This document shows, in pieces, positions 13,901 to 26,950 of a stretch of 64,000 bases of DNA. The stretch is from Chamaecrista fasciculata (taxonomy: Eukaryota > Streptophyta > Magnoliopsida > Fabales > Fabaceae), in NCBI GenBank assembly GCA_003254925.1, contig QANZ01006359.1:5696-69695 (forward strand), read 5' to 3'. The translations under genes were made by a program, and so were the position numbers. The notes beneath the pieces were generated by a model. That model did no database searches. It was not told the origin of the DNA and saw only the letters and a program-made list of their open reading frames with translations. Position 1 is the stretch's first letter; each line of letters begins with the position of its first letter.

Positions 13901-16900
13901 TATATAATTTCTATCTCTCCAAGGTTTAGAGTTTTACTTCATTTTTGTGTTATATTCTTGAAGATATTATTCTGCAATTATATTAACTGCATTTCTTGGG
14001 TTGCAGGGTGTCAAGAGTAAAAATAAGCTTATACTACGATTAATGGAGAAATTAGTTTACCCTAATCCTTCCTACAAGGATCAATTGATTCGTTTCCCTG
14101 CAGTCAACCACAAAAATTATTCTGAGGTTTGTATATTGCCTATAATACAAAGTTATGTCCATATTTGATTTTTAGGACTCAGTAATGTCTGATATTATAA
14201 GAGGATATTCAGTATATATCCTTTCAATATATTTGAATGTGGTCCCATTTTGTTCACTATACTGTTAGTTTTATTTTGCCTACTAATTTCTCTTAGGCAT
14301 TCTAGGACAGAGTCCCTGACACAATGATTTTGATGCAGTTGGCCCTAAAGGCGAGTCAACTGCTGGAACAAACTAAATTGAGTGAGCTTCGTTCCAGCAT
14401 TGCTAGAAGTCTTTCCGAGCTAGAGATGTTCACTGAGGATGGTGAAAGTATGGATACTCCCAAGAGGAAGAGTGCCATTAATGATCGAATGGAGGACCTT
14501 GTGAGTGCCCCTTTGGCAGTTGAAGATGCCCTTGTAGGTTTGTTTGATCACAGTGATCATACCCTTCAAAGGCGGGTTGTGGAAACTTATGTCCGCAGGC
14601 TCTATCAGGTACATATAACTTTTTCACTGCTATTTACTGATGATTTGGCTTCTGATTTTCTAACATTTAGTATCGTTTGTCAGCCATATCTTGTCAAAGG
14701 GAGTGTCAGGATGCAGTGGCACAGATCTGGTCTTATAGCTTCATGGGAGTTCTTGGAAGAGTACGTTGAAAGGAAGAATGGGACTGAAGATCAAACCTCT
14801 GATAAAGCACTGGTGGAGAAACATAGTAAGAGAAAATGGGGAGTGATGGTTATAATTAAATCTCTTCAATTTTTGTCTGCAACAATCAATGCTGCATTAA
14901 GGGAAGCAACCCATAACCTTCATGGAGAACTTCCAGATAGTTCTGCTGAACTGGTTGACTATGGTAATATGATGCATATTGCATTGGTGGGTGTCAACAA
15001 TCAGATGAGTTTACTGCAAGACAGGTAATACATCAGGAAATTCTTATATTTATTTTGAAACACAAATTAATCGACATTCCTCCTAAATTGTTGAAGTATA
15101 CAATAATATATCTTTCAATTTGCTCTGTATTTAATATCCAGGACTTGTATTTAGCTAAAGTCTGTTCAAATGTAATTGGTTGCTTTGATTTTGTCATTGC
15201 TGGAAGCCACTAAATGGATAAATTTAGTTTTCCTTAAATCAACTGACTAGTGGACAAATTTTCTTTTCATTGATGTAGTGGTCAGAACCTCCAACTCCTT
15301 TTAAAAGGCTTCTTATTTTTGTTTGCTTTTTTTTTTGGGTGGTTTGCAGTGGTGATGAGGATCAGGCTCAAGAAAGGATCAATAGGTTAGCCAAAATACT
15401 GAAGGAAAAGGAAGTAGGGTCAACTATACGTGGTGCTGGTGTTGGAGTAATTAATTGTATCATACAGAGGGATGAAGGGCGAGCCCCTATGAGGCATTCG
15501 TTTCACTGGTCAGCAGGAAAGCTCTATTATGAGGAGGAGCCCTTGTTGCGTCATCTGGAACCTCCGCTATCCATTTATCTTGAATTGGTTAGTTCTTTTA
15601 TGACCTTAATCTCCTTATACTTTAAAAGGGGTGAAAGAATCAAATTTGACTTGTATGCTTGATCTTAATCTCATTGATTTTTTTTTTTGGGATATAGGAC
15701 AAACTTAAAGGCTATGAGAATATACGTTATACCCCATCCCGGGATCGTCAGTGGCACTTGTACACAGTCTTAGATCAGAAGCCAATACCTATCCAAAGAA
15801 TGTTTCTCCGAACACTTGTAAGACAACCAGTTACAAGTGATGGATTCTCATCATATCAAGGGATAGATGCGGATGCATCTCGTACCCAATTGGCTATGTC
15901 TTTTACTTCTAGGAGCATTTTGAGGTCCTTAATGGCTGCAATGGAAGAGTTGGAACTCAATTCACACAATGCCAATGTCAGACCTGATCATGCTCATATG
16001 TACCTCTATATTATTCGTGAGCAACAAATCAGTGATCTTTTGCCTTATACAAAGTAATTATTACAACAAACTTGTTTATATATTATTCTTCTGGTATCAA
16101 ATTATAGAACCTTTGATCTGTGTCTGACATTTGTTATGTTATTGCCAGGAGAGTCGACATAAATGCTGGGCATGAAGAAACAGCAGTTGAGGAAATCCTG
16201 GAAGAATTGTCACGTGATATCCATTCCTTTATTGGTGTAAGAATGCACAGATTAGGAGTTGCTGAGTGGGAAATCAAGCTCTGGATGGAATCTTCTGGGC
16301 AAGCAAATGGTGCTTGGAGGGTTGTTGTAACTAACGTGACTGGCCATACGTGCACTGTACATGTAAGTGTTTGTTTATTTTGAAAAACTCAAGAAAAACT
16401 GTTTTGCATACCATAACTTCATGACTCAGCTAGTTAAAGACTGTTATGAAAAAGAAGAGTAGGTTGATATATACAAGAAGATTTGTCATTGTAAAATTTG
16501 GTAAGGAGCATTTTTCTTTACATAATAGAAATCTAGTAATTATCATTTAGTGCTACTATCATGCTCATTAATAGGTATTATAAATTTATAATCCTGAATA
16601 GTGTGATAAATAGAACAGGGGTTATAAGCTGCTCCTCCATTTTAGTGTTTTTACGAGGCCTGTGACCAAAAGCTTTTTGATGACGTGGCTCTATGGATGG
16701 CAGAAAAAGAATTCAGAAGCAATTCTTTTAACAAAAATAATAATGATATTTGGGTAGAATGTTCTGTGTTTTTATCATTTGAACACTGTTCAGTATTCAA
16801 CAAGAACAAAAATAACTATGACATCCTTGGGCACTAAGGAGTAAGGACATCAAAAACTTGATGAGGAGTTGATGAAAATAAACTATTTCATGTATATGTC

Positions 16901-19598
16901 AACTATAAATTGTGTTAACTACAAGTCAGTTTCTGTATTGGAAGGATGAAAAATGACTATGGTTCATGGATTAAGATGTAATTGTCAAATAATATATTTA
17001 CAGATATACCGAGAACTGGAGGATACCAGCACACACAAAGTGATATACAGTTCAGTCACAGTAAAGGGTCCCCTGCATGGTTTACCAGTGAATGAAAACT
17101 ATCGACCTTTGGGAGTTATTGACCGAAGACGTCTTGCAGCAAGGAAGAACAACACCACATACTGCTATGATTTTCCACTGGTAAGTCATCATGTGACTTA
17201 ACTAAATTTTCTTTCCTCTGCGTCTGTGTTTGACCTTTCCTACTAATGATGATATTATATACACAAACTATTTTCCTGAGGAAATGTGTTACTTGCAGGC
17301 GTTTGAAACAGCTCTGGAGCAATCATGGACAATCCAATACCCAGGATTTCAAAAATCTAAAGATAAAAAACTTCTGAAAGTAACTGAGCTTAAGTTTGCT
17401 GACAAGGAAGGTAGTTGGGGCACTCCTCTTGTTTCTGTGGAGCGTCCATTTGGACTGAATGATGTAGGCATGGTAGCCTGGTTAATGGAAATGTGCACTC
17501 CTGAATTCCCCAATGGAAGGACAATATTGGTTGTGGCAAATGATGTGACCTTTAAGGCTGGTTCTTTCGGCCAAAGAGAGGACGCATTCTTTCATGCAGT
17601 AACTGAACTTGCGTGTGAGAAAAAGCTACCCTTGATTTATCTAGCAGCAAATTCTGGTGCCCGCTTAGGTGTTGCTGAAGAAGTCAAAGCTTGTTTCAGA
17701 GTTGGTTGGTCTGATGAATCTAACCCTGAGCATGGTTTGCAGTATGTATATTTAACACCTGAGGATTATGCTAGGATTGGATCATCAGTGATAGCGCATG
17801 AGTTAAAGCTGGAAAGTGGAGAAACCAGATGGGTAATTGATACAATTGTTGGAAAAGAGGATGGTTTGGGGGTCGAAAACTTGAGTGGCAGTGCGGCCAT
17901 TGCTGGTGCCTATTCAAGGGCATATAAGGAAACTTTCACTTTGACGTATGTGACTGGAAGGACTGTGGGAATAGGGGCTTATCTAGCTAGGCTTGGAATG
18001 AGATGCATACAGAGGCTTGATCAGCCCATAATTCTGACAGGTTTTTCTGCATTAAACAAACTTCTTGGTCGGGAGGTATACAGTTCTCATATGCAACTTG
18101 GCGGGCCTAAGATCATGGCAACAAATGGAGTTGTTCATCTTACAGTTTCTGATGATCTTGAAGGTGTTTCTGCTATTTTGAAGTGGCTCAGCTACATTCC
18201 TTCTCATATAGGTGGTGTGCTTCCCATTGTAAAACCTCTTGACCCTCCGGAAAGGCCTGTGGAGTATCTCCCAGAAAACTCATGCGATCCTCGTGCTGCC
18301 ATTTGCGGTACTGTGAATGGTAATGGAAAATGGCTGGGGGGAATTTTTGACAAGGACAGCTTTGTGGAGACACTTGAAGGATGGGCAAGGACAGTTGTTA
18401 CAGGAAGGGCAAAGCTCGGAGGAATCCCAGTGGGAATTGTTGCTGTTGAAACACAGACGGTGATGCAAGTTATACCTGCTGATCCTGGCCAACTTGATTC
18501 TCATGAGAGGGTGGTCCCTCAGGCTGGGCAAGTCTGGTTTCCTGATTCTGCAACTAAAACGGCCCAATCAATATTGGATTTTAACAGAGAAGAGCTCCCA
18601 CTTTTCATTCTTGCAAATTGGAGAGGTTTTTCAGGTGGGCAGAGGGATCTTTTTGAAGGAATTCTTCAGGCCGGATCGACCATTGTGGAGAACCTTAGAA
18701 CATACAAGCAGCCTGTTTTTGTGTATATCCCAATGATGGGTGAACTCCGTGGTGGGGCATGGGTTGTTGTAGACAGTCGAATCAATTCAGACCACATTGA
18801 AATGTATGCGGATCGAACAGCTAAAGGCAATGTCCTTGAGCCAGAAGGGACGATAGAGATCAAATTTAGGACAAAGGAATTGTTGGAGTGCATGGGTAGA
18901 CTTGATCAACAACTCATAACTCTGAAAGCAAAATTACAGGAGGCCAAGAACAGTGGGGACTTTGGGACCATTGATTCCCTCCAGCAGCAGATTAAATCCC
19001 GTGAGAAACAGCTTTTGCCTGTGTACACGCAGATAGCTACCAAATTTGCTGAACTGCATGATACTTCCTTAAGAATGGCTGCAAAGGGGGTAGTAAAAGA
19101 AGTTCTGGAGTGGAGTAACTCCCGATCTTTCTTGTACCAGAGGTTGCATCGGAGAATTGGTGAGCATTCGCTAATAAACAGTGTCAGAGATGCTACTGGT
19201 GGCCAGTTGTCTCATACATCTGCAATGGACTTGATCAAGAATTGGTATTTGAAATCTGATATTGCCAAAGGGAAAGATGATGCTTGGTCAGATGATGAAG
19301 CATTCTTCAGATGGAAAAATGAACCCCAGAATTATGAGGGTAAACTGAAGGAATTGCGTGCTCAGAAGGTGTTGCTTCAACTCACAAATATTGGTGACTC
19401 GGCTTCAGATTTGGAGGCTTTACCTCAAGGTCTTGCCGCCATTCTAAGCAAGGTAAACATTAACATTTCATGTCCCTTTTATTTATTTATTAACTGCTTT
19501 GTCCATTGGAACCTAAAAGTAATTGTCTGAATTTCCCGCAGTTGGCACCATCAGACCGTGTGAAATTGACTGATGAGCTTCGGAAGGTACTTGGTTAG
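7980..19598 (+). CDS. ACC1: Acetyl-CoA carboxylase, homomeric multidomain (cytosolic ACC1)
   Basis: I reconstruct 31 coding exons: 7980-8327, 8617-8823, 8903-9064, 9285-9377, 9465-9560, 9644-9817, 10069-10162, 10262-10449, 10540-10590, 10677-10716, 10996-11120, 11205-11321, 11404-11478, 11574-11630, 11761-11865, 11956-12042, 12125-12316, 12393-12581, 12745-12855, 12942-13028, 13125-13301, 13822-13899, 14007-14126, 14339-14608, 14684-15024, 15350-15587, 15698-16053, 16149-16362, 17004-17180, 17299-19452, 19542-19598. They sum to 6780 bases, 2259 aa, the normal family length. Biotin carboxylase is N-terminal (ATP-grasp GGGGKG at ~231-236). The biotin lysine is K713 in EVMKM. The carboxyltransferase lies in one 2154-bp exon (residues 1524-2241). 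It makes malonyl-CoA from acetyl-CoA for fatty-acid elongation and flavonoids. No transit peptide precedes the start, so a cytosolic form is inferred. Intron 15 has a GC donor. Confidence 0.97.
10803..10846. repeat. Perfect 44-bp palindrome in ACC1 intron 10
   Basis: The left half 10803-10824 (aatataattcatctcatatt then aa) is exactly reverse-complemented by 10825-10846 with no loop. It lies in the intron between exons 10 and 11. It may be the core of a tiny foldback element or a cruciform-prone site. No function is implied by position. Confidence 0.9.
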
Positions 19599-20050
19599 AA
19601 CTTGAAGGCTGATGCTTTGGGAGCGTACAATGCAATAAATGCTCTCGTTATTTGTTCATTGGTTTTCCTGTTTCTGTCATGGTTACGTGTAGATGAACAT
19701 CTATTTAACTATGTAGCTAATACATTTCTTCAAACTAGTGATGAATCCCGTAGCCATATTCTTATCCTCATATTAAGTTTCCCCTTTACTTGGGGAAAAG
19801 ATGGATGGTACTAGAGAGTGTAAATCATGTCGGTGGTAGATAGTTGTATAATTTCTGCAGTTCGGAGGATCACAACCAGCATCAGCAACCTCCGTTATTT
19901 ATTTGCTGGCTGCTTGATTCTTTTCATGTATCTGAATAAATGTCACTTGTATAATATTGAATTATTTATGCATCCAAAATTTTGGTCAGTCCACAAACGA
20001 TGTTTGGTCATGCTACCAGTTTTCTGCTGTTCTTTAAATGGTAAACACTA
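19599..20050 (+). terminator. ACC1 3' untranslated region and polyadenylation region
   Basis: After the TAG stop at 19596-19598 the sequence is T-rich and non-coding, with an aataaa hexamer at 19935-19940 followed by T/GT-rich sequence. This is a plausible plant poly(A) site. The following ~400 bases (20051-20453) show nothing recognisable. Confidence 0.5.
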
Positions 20051-20466
20051 GAGAACCCAATAATTTAAAAGTGCAGATTCTCATGTGATAGTGAATGACA
20101 GCAAATGATAACACTTATGTCTCATTTTCTTCTAGATAATCTAAGCGTTCTTCGTTGTCAAGTTAATTTTCCAGGCATTTGATGACTCAGAAAAATACAT
20201 GTTCAGTTATCTAGAGAGTGCATACATACTGATTACGGCTTTGTAGAAATTCTCTTAAATCTTAGTTGTGGCGGTTGCAATATTTATATCCATCATCCAT
20301 GGAATTAACTAACAAGCAATGACAGAAATCCAGCGAAATTAGACAGTGAAACAGATGTGCGAGGTTGAGATGCTTACTAGTTACTACTAATTCATCCCGG
20401 GGCAGTATAACAAATACGTATGCAAGAATTCGGATCCAAATCAATATATAACTAGTTCTCCATTAA

Positions 20467-23108
20467 GTTTTTTTTTTTTTTTTGATAAATTACACAAAGG
20501 GTCCTATGATTTGACCATTTTTCAAATAGGGTCCCTGTGGTTTAAAAAATTTTAAATTGAGACCTGTGATTTCCTCCGTGGTTTTCCCCATCCAAACTAA
20601 TGGTGCATGTGCTTCTCACATGACTTTCCACACTCAAACCCAATTTTTTTCATTCATTCTTACTGTCTCTCGTTTTCACCTTCACCCTTGCACTGTGCTC
20701 GCGATTTCATCTTCTCCTTCACTCTCTCATTGTTGCTCGCGATTTATCCTTCACCTTAACTCTCAAAATTTCACTAATGCACAAATTAGTATAATATGAT
20801 CCTATTTATTCTTAACTCACCTCAATGGCCCCCTTCCCTCTTCTCCACCTGATATATGTATATATATAAGTAGGCTCAATGGCCCCTCTCCCTCCTCTCC
20901 ATCTGATATACTTATATATATAAGTGGGCTCATTCTTCTAATGGTTAAAAAAGAGTGAGCCCGTTCTCTTGTTTTTTTAATGGGCGTGGGTCCCTTTCTA
21001 TTAAAGTATGTATATATTAGACAAAATATCACAAGTAGATTGATACATGGCCGTGTTTTGTGAATTACTGAATTGTAATATATAAATATATTTAACACAC
21101 GGAATATATATTTAAGAATAATGATCAAAGTATATTTTTGGTCTTATATCTATTGTTCAGGTTTCAATTTAGTCCTTTATTTTTTTGTTGCATTTTTAGT
21201 ATCATATCTTTTACTTAGGTCTCAATTTGATCTAGTGTATTTTCTTATTGCACTTTTAGTATCATATGTTGTAGAATTTGTCTTATATCTTTGTAAAAGG
21301 TTCCACATTGTGAGACTAAGGATAGAACTTTTTGCAAAGATGTGAGACCAAATCTATAACAAAAATAATATGGGATTACTTTTGCACTTGATTAAAAAAT
21401 ATGAGACAAAAAATATACTTTGGCCTTAAAGTTATGAGAGTTGAAAAAGAAAATGTTGGCACTATTACTTTAAAATAAGATCTCAATAAACGTTCACAAG
21501 TTCCAGATTACCATTTTTATTTTGAATGTTTTAATAATATTGATATTAAACACATTCTTTTTTAATTAAATTTTTAAAATTATTAATTAATTTTTAATAT
21601 TAAATATAAATAATATATATATATATTCATGTTATATTTGATAGTGCTTTAAAAAAAAATTGGCCCCCCGTATAAAAATTTCTGGCTCTGTCACTGCTCA
21701 CGACCATCCTTCACGTTTGTTTTCGTGTTCGTGTTGCTCCTTTTTTATGAACCCTAAAGGTTAGTGTTCCTCTTCGTTCGTCTTCTCCAGAATTTGTTCC
21801 TCTTCGCGAACCCTAATCCCTAATTTTTGAAATTCGCAAACCCTAATTGCAAAATTCGTTCGTGTTGCTTGTTTGAGTTTGTTGTCTTCGTGTTAGAGGT
21901 ATGGATTTTCATTAACTTCTAGTTCTACTACTCACGTTATATATATGATACAAGTTTCTCCTAGTTTAGTTTTACAGTGTAGATTAATTTGCTAAAGTGA
22001 TTGGTCTTAATTACTGGTTCTTAATTAAGTATTAAATTTGATCGAGATTTCTTTCTTCTTCGTCTCAAAACAAGTTACTAATCAGAATATGCCTCTCTTT
22101 GAACATTTTTTTCCTCTCCTTAACAAATTTTATCAACATAATAGACTTTGTATTAGTATAATTACCACAATTACTTGGAACAATATGTTAATTCAAACAT
22201 ATATTTGTCAAAAAATTCTTTCACAAAACTCACCTTTAATTCAATTCTTGAATATTTAGGAGTGTATAAGTTAATTAATCACAAAAGTATATATCTAGCT
22301 AGCTAATTCATTGCAAATGAGATTAAATTTTGGTATGTCAAAAGCTTGATACATCATCATATGCACAACATCAAGTTTCAAACAATGTAAAAAGAAAACA
22401 GAGTTCAATGAGAACTCAAGCTATAATGACCAAATAGATGGTAACATTTTAATACTTAATTAAGAACCATTAATTAAGACAATCACTTTAGCAAATTAAT
22501 CTACACGGTAAAACTAAACTAAGAGAAACTTGTATCACATATATAACGTGAGTAATAGAACTAGAAGTTAATGAAAATCCATACCTCTAACACGAAGACA
22601 ACGAACTCAAACGAGTAACACGAACGAATTCTGCAATTAGAGTTCGCGATTTTCAAATATTAGGGATTAGGGTTTGTGAAGAGGAACAAATTCTGGAGAA
22701 GACGAACGAAGAGGAACACTAACCTTTATGGTTCACGAAGGAGCAACACGAACATGAACACGAACGCGGAGGATGAAGGTCGCGAGAGAGTGAAGGTGAA
22801 GGATGAATCTTGAGCAGCAATGAGAGAGTGAAGGTGAAGATGAAATGGCGAGCACAGTGCAAGGGTGAAGGTGAAATCGCGAGACAGTAAGAATGAATGA
22901 AAAAAATTGGGTTTGAGTGTGGAAAGTCACGTGAGAAGCAAGTGCACTATTAGTTTGGATGGGGAAAACCACTTGGGACTCTATTTGCTAATGGAGGAAA
23001 CTATAGGCTCCAATTTGAAACTTTTTAAACCACAGGGACCCTATCTGAAAAAGGGCCAAACCACATGGCCTTTTTGTGTAATTTATCCTTTTTTTTAAAA
23101 AAAAAAAG
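20467..23108. mobile_element. Long-terminal-inverted-repeat element (foldback/MULE-like), 2.6 kb
   Basis: The left end, gataaattacacaaagggtc after a T-run (~20484), is mirrored at the right end by gtgtaatttatcc (~23080). The inversion continues for hundreds of bases: 20484-20765 pairs with about 22800-23088, and 21698-22055 with about 22450-22790. The unpaired centre is 22055-22450. A 13-bp direct repeat, agttctccattaa, flanks the whole (20454-20466 and 23109-23121), supporting insertion as a unit. The terminal wording matches the families at 55.4 and 58.4 kb. No transposase frame is visible, so it is non-autonomous. Translated short frames are shadows of the arms. Confidence 0.8.
20766..21697. 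mobile_element. Insertion nested in the left arm of the 2.6 kb element, containing a MITE
   Basis: The left inverted arm stops near 20765 and resumes near 21698, relative to an uninterrupted right arm, so about 930 bases were inserted later. It begins with two ~60-bp tandem copies of 'ctcaatggcccc...tatatataagt' (20820-20930). Inside is a smaller foldback element, about 21122-21427, whose ends (aaagtatatttttggtctta and gagacaaaaaatatactttgg) are inverted. The block ends with 'aatttctggctctgtcactg'. No protein is recognised. Confidence 0.6.
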
Positions 23109-23414
23109 AGTTCTCCATTAAATTCAGTTCAATAAAGCCATGCAGAAAAACCGAAGTTAGTTTCTAAAATTCTTATTCTTTTTTCGGGTTGTTCACAGGA
23201 ACAGTGCTATAGTAGTAGTCTTGACTGTCTTGAAGATTGTTGTCTGTTGATCCATTGTGTAAGAATGTTGAAACTTGATGTCTATATTTCTAAACTAGAT
23301 TATATGCAAATAGATTACAGATTTATTCGGAGGAGTTATATCTTAATATAGGAGCACCATACATTGATCCGAAAGAATATAATGGGGCACAACCAATCAC
23401 ATATTAAAAGACTT

Positions 23415-26400
23415 CTATTTGCCAATACAGAACTTGCCAAATATATTGGATAAAACCTCTTCCGATATATCTTCTCCACTAATCTGTCCAAGGGCCAAAG
23501 CGGCATCCCTCAAATCAATTGTCCAGAAATCCAGAGGTAGTTTCTCTTCTATTGATGATTTTAGTCTTTCAAAAGCTTCCCTGGTCCGAACAAGTTGTTC
23601 ACATTGTCTCTGAATCATCATTACATCACATAATCAGATAATCAGTTAATCACAATCAGCAAGAACACATGTTTTTTTTTTCCATTTCATTTATTTTCTT
23701 TTCTTTTGTTGCCGTTATTTAATGAGCAGTCTGCAAATGAAAAGCGAAGACCATCACTTGCTTAATTGGGATGTAAGTTAGTTCCCTCTTTCCAATTAAG
23801 CAATACATAGATGAATGATTCAATATATCAAGCAATGATCCTCTGTTCCCTTTCACAAGGAGTACAATTGTACTAGAGAAAGTGGTAAAGCCAAACGAGA
23901 GTTTACCTGATTTACAGTCCATTTACGTCCCCCAGTAGGAATGCTGTTAAGACCCACAATCTCCAACACTGCCCTCTCCAACTCTTGCAATCCTTCACCG
24001 GTGACAGCACATGTAAATACGTGTTTACAGAAAATTTTGTGACATTCTTTGATCCATTCAGTCTCAGCACAAGGAGCACAGTCTATCTTGTTGACCACAA
24101 GGATTGCTGGGGTGGAAGATCCCCCTGGCCTCTGTTATTACAAAAGATTTTATATAGCAAATAGACACGAATTTCTTCACACCTTCGAAAATGTGGTAGA
24201 GAATTAAAAAAAAAAAAATTTAAGGTATCACCTAGAATTCAAGAAAGCTTAACAATGAAATAAAATAATCAGATTATGTCAGAATTGGTAAGTCTACAGG
24301 TAATTGTNCTTCGAAAATGTGGTAGAGAATTAAAAAAAAATAATAATTTAAGGTATCACCTAGAATTCAAGAAAGCTTAACAATGAAATAAAATAATCAG
24401 ATTATGTCAGAATTGGTAAGTCTACAGGTAATTGTGGCAATTTACCGCCTGATGATATATATTTAAGCAGAAATTTCATGATATTCTAGCTTTACACTGC
24501 CTCTTTACAAGTTATAGCCCACAATAAAATTAAAGAGTGAGAGAACAAGAGGATTATGTTGTTATACCTTAGAAGATTGAATCCTTTCTAGAAGCTTGGT
24601 GTCTTCCAAAGTCCATCCTTCAACAGCACTGACAGTCATGATAATCAGATCAGCACCCATAGCAACTGCTTCAGATCTTTCTACACCTACATTAAGAGAA
24701 CAGAAATCTCAATACATGCTGAGCGATGAGATAAAAGTATGTAGCAGAACATCAACATGCATATGAAAAAAGATACATCTAAACAATGCAAAGTCAGGCA
24801 AGATTCCTGAACCTAATTAAAGTCAAAACAAATATTTTGGATAACACAAGCTACTTATATCAATTTATCAAAAAACAAAAAAATGTTTGAACAAGATCCA
24901 TAGATCATGTTGGAAACACTAGATGACATCAAAGTCTCTGACTTCAACTGAAGATGCTATAACATCATTTTTTATGGGACATTGAACGCCAAGACTATGG
25001 AGAAGTGAAAGATTGTGCAAGTGAATATGTTTCCTTCACCTATAAGGAGGAAAAGAAAATCTTACCAATCTTTTCTACAATGTCATCAGTATCCCTGATT
25101 CCTGCAGTATCAAGAAGTGTAATAGGAATACCGTTGATGCTGACACTTGCTTCAATCACATCCCGGGTAGTTCCAGCAACTTCAGTAACTATAGCTCTCT
25201 CACTCTGCATGCTACAACAACATAATGCTCAATATATTATCGTTCTCTTTTATTAATGATAACGTCAGTTGAAGGCTTGAAGCACATCAAGCTACTCATC
25301 AACAATACATCATAAAATCATCTTCTGTTCACCTTTGTTTTCTCAATCTTTACTTTTATTTATTGTGGAGTACAGGTCATTTCCCTCACACAGTTAAACA
25401 TACTGTAATGATCATCAAGCGCTAATTAGAAACAGATTTGCATAAAATTATAAATGCGTTTCTTCAAATCCTAGGACACGCAATTGAGCTCACAGTAATG
25501 AAAATCCACTAAGACCATGCCACTCAACCTCCTAGGCTACTCGTAAGAGCAGCCAGAACCCTAAAGAATCAGATTTAAAAATAAGTTATGGAGTTCAGAA
25601 GGCAAGGTAGTATTAAGTAAATATATATATATATATAAAGGAGCCCAATAATATCAATATCCTCACACCAAAGTTGAAACCAACACCAAAAGTCCATCAA
25701 TCAAATAAAAGGTTAAAAGATTGTAACATACTTTGCTCCATGCATTAAGAAGGCTAGACTTGCCAACATTTGGACGGCCAACAATTGCTATCTGCCAGAA
25801 TTAAATGCCAATATCAGTGATTATAATATACACAGATTATCAAACAAAAAAAAAAAAAAAAGTCTTCCAGATCGTGCCTGTAATCCAGATTGAAGAAGCT
25901 TATCATAATTGGCTGTCTCTAATGCATTTTGTACATCTTGTGACATTTTATGTATTTTATCCATGATTAGATTTAAATCTAGAGGCGGCATCTCGTCATC
26001 AAAGTCTAGACGAGCTTCAATCTCAGTAAGCAGCTCAATGCACTGTATTCTCAGAGATTTCACTAGAGAAGAGAAACCACCCTGTCCAGAAGTAATGGAT
26101 TTTCAGTACTATTCATTCTGATGTGAAAAGACATAATTTAACCATCAATTCATCAAATGCCCTCAGGTGGCCCTTAAAAGTGCCACCAAGCACATCCATT
26201 CCAGAGTTTTATCCAAATATAGTTATGAATTAGACATGCCTGGATTCCAGCCAGTGCTGCGTCAGCAGCAGCCACAGACTTGGCTGTTATTAGCCTTCCA
26301 ACATTTTCAGCTTGGGACAGATCTAACCGACCATTTAGGAAAGCACGAAGAGTAAATTCACCTGAAAGGAAAAAAAAAGTACCAAGAATTAGGCATATAA

Positions 26401-26950
26401 TCAATCCCAGCATTCTGTTTTAATTTATGTGTCTTTTCCCCTTCTTGATGATTTTCATTGACCGTAAATTATGAAGTAACGTTAGTTAAGCAACTCTTGC
26501 ATTCACGGATGTAGTTCGTGCTCAGTCGTTTACGCAACTCTTGTGATTGTCTAAATTACCAGTAACAAGTAAGTTCAGAAGCAATAAGTTTCCAAGGAAA
26601 TTATGAACTGACATTTATTTTAGTATGCCAAAAAAGGGGGAAAAAAAGATATAATATGAGATTGTTCACCGTAGTGTTTCGTCACAAAGTAAGAAAAGAA
26701 AAAAAAAAAAAAAAAANNNNNNNNNNNNNNNNNNNNNNNNNNGAGAGAGATTGAGACCTTTAGAAGAAGCATGGGGTTTAAAAACATGGGTGAGTGGGGT
26801 TGTGGGTTTAGAGGAAAGAAGAGAGTAAGAAGATAAAGAAGGATTTAAGCGAAAAGGGATGGCTGAACGTGGCGGAGGAGATAGAGTGAAGCAGTATACA
26901 CGACGGAGGAAGTGACGGATAGCATTAGCAGGCAAGTATTGAAGCGCCAT
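23415..26950 (-). CDS. tRNA modification GTPase MnmE/TrmE, organellar (internal part lost in gap)
   Basis: Minus-strand exons: 26743-26950 (start, truncated by N gap), 26240-26361, 25878-26081, 25732-25791, 25066-25204, 24568-24686, 23907-24131, 23415-23609 (stop). The first exon is a Ser/Pro-rich presequence suited to organelle import. Later exons show [18 protein letters not shown], then the G domain: GRPNVGKSS (G1), TTRD (G2), DTAG (G3), NKID (G4). The C-terminus ends in CIGK, the conserved MnmE tail. Known role: with MnmG/GidA it modifies the wobble uridine of tRNAs in mitochondria or plastids. Most of the N-terminal tetrahydrofolate-binding domain (roughly 130 residues between the presequence and PGEFTLR) is absent and probably lies in the 26-N gap. 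Introns after 26240 and 25878 start with GC. Intron 6 contains an assembly duplication. Confidence 0.93.
24183..24434. repeat. Tandem 125-bp duplication around a single N
   Basis: 24183-24307 and 24309-24434 are almost identical and meet at one N (24308); they differ chiefly in the length of an A-run. The placement inside an MnmE intron and the N at the junction point to an assembly overlap that was not merged rather than a biological duplication. Confidence 0.85.
26717..26742. other. Assembly gap inside MnmE
   Basis: A run of 26 N preceded by a poly-A run on the plus strand. It cuts the MnmE first exon. Its true size is probably larger than shown, because the exons encoding most of the N-terminal domain are not found between 26363 and 26716. 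Confidence 0.9.

Noticed and set aside
18188-18893. Several minus-strand frames of 66-95 aa
   Set aside because: Antisense shadows of the 2154-bp ACC1 carboxyltransferase exon.
20557-20799. Frames in both arms of the 20.5-23.1 kb element (also 22733-22972 minus)
   Set aside because: The two proteins are nearly identical because they come from the two inverted arms; they are repeat by-products.
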